From contig JAXGGA010002255.1 of the NCBI GenBank assembly GCA_038373865.1, forward strand, positions 62,001-126,000: a stretch of DNA of 64,000 nucleotides, read 5' to 3'. Made by a program: the position numbers and the translations under genes. The notes under the pieces were generated by a model, which was not told the DNA's origin, made no database searches, and saw only the letters and a program-made list of their open reading frames with translations. The DNA comes from Uloborus plumipes (lineage: Eukaryota; Arthropoda; Arachnida; Araneae; Uloboridae). Below are positions 51,701-54,700 of this stretch, in pieces (position 1 is the stretch's first letter; the number at the start of each line of letters is the position of its first letter).

Positions 51701-54700
51701 AACGTCGATTAAACGGTAAAGGCAAACTATTCGCTCTGAATCGGCCGTTAACCCTTCACTGCACGATTTTTTATATTTTCATGAAATAAATCATTTGTTA
51801 CCTTTTAAATAGCCCTGAGTTCAGGAAAAATGAAGAAAAAAATTAATCTTAAAAATGTGCACCAAAAATGATGTTTTAATTGTTTGTTCTATATATGGCA
51901 CAAAGCACATAGCATATGCTTTTTATACCGATTAGTGTAATAATCTACAATGTGTTTTGTGTCATAAGTGGTATAAACAAATTTTCCACTAAGTGTATTT
52001 AAACATTTTTAGAACAAAGGACATAATGACTAAGCACACTTCTAACGGAAATGCAGACACTCTTTCTTTCAAAAGCAAGAACTGTAATACCTGGACTAGT
52101 GCAACTAACTAATGCATAAAAATCACACTGAACTGTTATAGCAATGTTCCAGAAGGGGCACAAAGCTCAATTTAACTGCATTTAAAAATCATAGGAATAT
52201 ATGAGGGTTTATTTGGTTTGTGCCAGATCTGGCACACCGTGCAGTGAAGGGTTAACTTACAAAAGTCGTTTAAATCTATGACTTCCTTTAATAGTTCACT
52301 GGAACGAAACACTTATGCAAAATATATAGGGAAAATGAAGGAGGATCGGTGGGTTTCATACCAGTATTAGCATCAGGACCACAAGCATTTACTTCTGATG
52401 ATTTACTTCTGGGTTCTAGTAAGTTAGTCAGGCACTGGAATTGCTACGGCAAATGCTGCTGTGCGATAACCAGTTATATAAATGGGAACTTACTGAGCTC
52501 GTACGTGGTATGTCTTTTGATACGACTTACAGTGCCGGTACTAAAGTTGGAGCAAGTTTGAACTTGGGAAAAAGAACTAGGGAAGCAATTTTTTTATTGT
52601 GCTTTCCGCGAGTATATTTTAGACATTGTGGTATTACAACCGAAGTCTATTCTAGTCTTGGTCTTTCGGTATTGTAAACGATAAACCAAGAAATAGGCAG
52701 AATTGAGGCATTTGATTGAGTGCAATGTCAAATGCGGTGTTCACGCAATTGCGTGGAACCATCCACTGCCATTTTATTTACAATACTGCTTTTTAAGCGG
52801 TTTCAGCAATCATAGTCAAGGTTAAAATATTCGAATTTTAAACCTGGAGTGAGAAACGATGAGGTTGAGGAGTTGGTAGTCAATTCAGAGCTACGTGCAA
52901 CTAGTAATGGAAGTTGCGCAAAGTCAACTTCTGATGACCCATACAAAATAAGTGTCCAAGGAAGATACTAGAGCTTATAGTGTGAATTTCTTGAGCGGAG
53001 CACCTTCTCTTGGTGTATGTTTTCGCGTCCCACGAGCGGTTCCTCGTGTTATATCTGTGTCAAAGATTCTTTATGGCTTCAAGTTTATTTCACAACTAGT
53101 TCAAACTTGCAGCCGGACAAAGAAAAGGTATTCGTAACATATGAATGTGATTTATTTCACATTCTTATCGTTAATGGGAAAGAATATCTAAGAGCTGGGT
53201 TCCCAGCAACCCTTTTTGTGCAAGCACTGAGAAATGATTTGGAACATTTTCAGCGTCCTTATTCATGTAAAGAAAAAACTCAAAATATATCAGCTGTTTG
53301 ATCCTGAGCATTGGAATCTTCAAGATAGCTATCAACAAGGCTTTGTACTACCGAAGAAACTGAGGATTGTAAATGACAATTCGGAGCGCGGCGTGGCCCT
53401 TATTGAAGCATTTGTTAAGACTATCACTAACGACGAAAAACAAAAAGAGTTTCTTCTTCAAGTGGTACAGGAACACAGAAAAGGTTTCAAAATTGCAAAA
53501 ATGTAACCTTAAAAAGTATTGCAAGAATTAATGAGCAAACTACTATATATTTAATGTATTTAAATTTGTTTTTTATATTTTTTCCGTATTTGATTAGTTT
53601 TCATACTTTTCTGCATTTCATTGGTTTTTCAGATATATACTAGTTCATTTCGCGATTGCACGTTTTTTTCTTCAGAGAAAAAAACAGCAATAAAGTAACT
53701 TTATTATTATTATTTACGTTCGCATTTGTGCCACTATCACAAAAATTGAAGTACTCCTAAAGGTAAACATAGTTTATTAAAATTTTGGGCAAATAATTCA
53801 GTGTATATAAAGACCTAAATAAGACGGTAAGAGGAACAAAAATACAAAGACTACTTTTTTCCATAGATATCATTTAGTTCACGTTTTTATCAATATCCCG
53901 AAATTTCAGGCGTTTGCGCGACCTTTAAATATTAATATATTTTGTCAAAATTTTGCACAAATAATCAGTGCATATAGTGGCACAAAATAAGAGGGTAAGA
54001 CGCACAAAAATACAAAGTTTATTTTTTTCCATACATTCCTGAATCACCCTAATGTTCTTATTTTTTTTCTTTATTGTAGGAAGAGAAAGAGAGTGCTTTG
54101 ACTAAAAGCATTCGATTAACAAGTGCCCTCATTTTAAGAAATCTAGTGACTCACAGTTCCCTGGCAAGGACGTAAGTACTTTCTGTGCGCTCATGGACAT
54201 TACTTGTAAACTAATTAAATGTTTTCTGGGTTCAATTTGCATTTTGTTTTCGTAATTAGATAATTCCTCTTAAGATATTACCAACTTAATATAAAAAAGT
54301 AAATTTTTCTTGGACTTTAACACTTTATTTTCTTATTTATTTATTTTTTAATATTCTGAATATAAACTTTCTATAGAAAGTTTTTTTTTTTCTTATTTAT
54401 GTTAAAAATTACTATCCAATTGTTTAGGTAAAGTTTAAAAGCAAGCAACATCAGAACAAATGCCTATGTTATAATTGTGCTCTATATATATATATAGTTA
54501 TTTTAATAATATGAGTGAATACTTGAGACGTCAAATGCACTCTGTATGCTAATGCTGCGTAATGCAGGTTTAATCTCTGTACTTTTTTTATCATTGCTAT
54601 TTTTTTATATTTTAACAAAATGGAAATCTTCATACGAAATGAATAGTACGAATTTATCATAGTGTTCTGCAAAAATTTTTTTCACTCTTGAAAAGTACTT

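Larger units (their letters stand above)
51217..54049 (+). mobile_element. Unclassified TA-flanked DNA transposon, 2.83 kb, with nested piggyBac MITE
   Basis: TA on both sides (51215-51216, 54050-54051). The first and last roughly 130 bases are inverted copies: gggggatgc/gggtgattc, then gtcttaccccgc/gtcttaccctct, aaaattttagctcaattgaa / aaaattttgacaaaatatat, then atatttagaggtcgagcaac / atatttaaaggtcgcgcaaa. On the right the terminal segment is present twice, the inner copy at about 53775-53875. Without the nested 500-bp MITE and its extra TTAA the element would be about 2.33 kb. The plus strand carries a broken gene. Confidence 0.75.
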
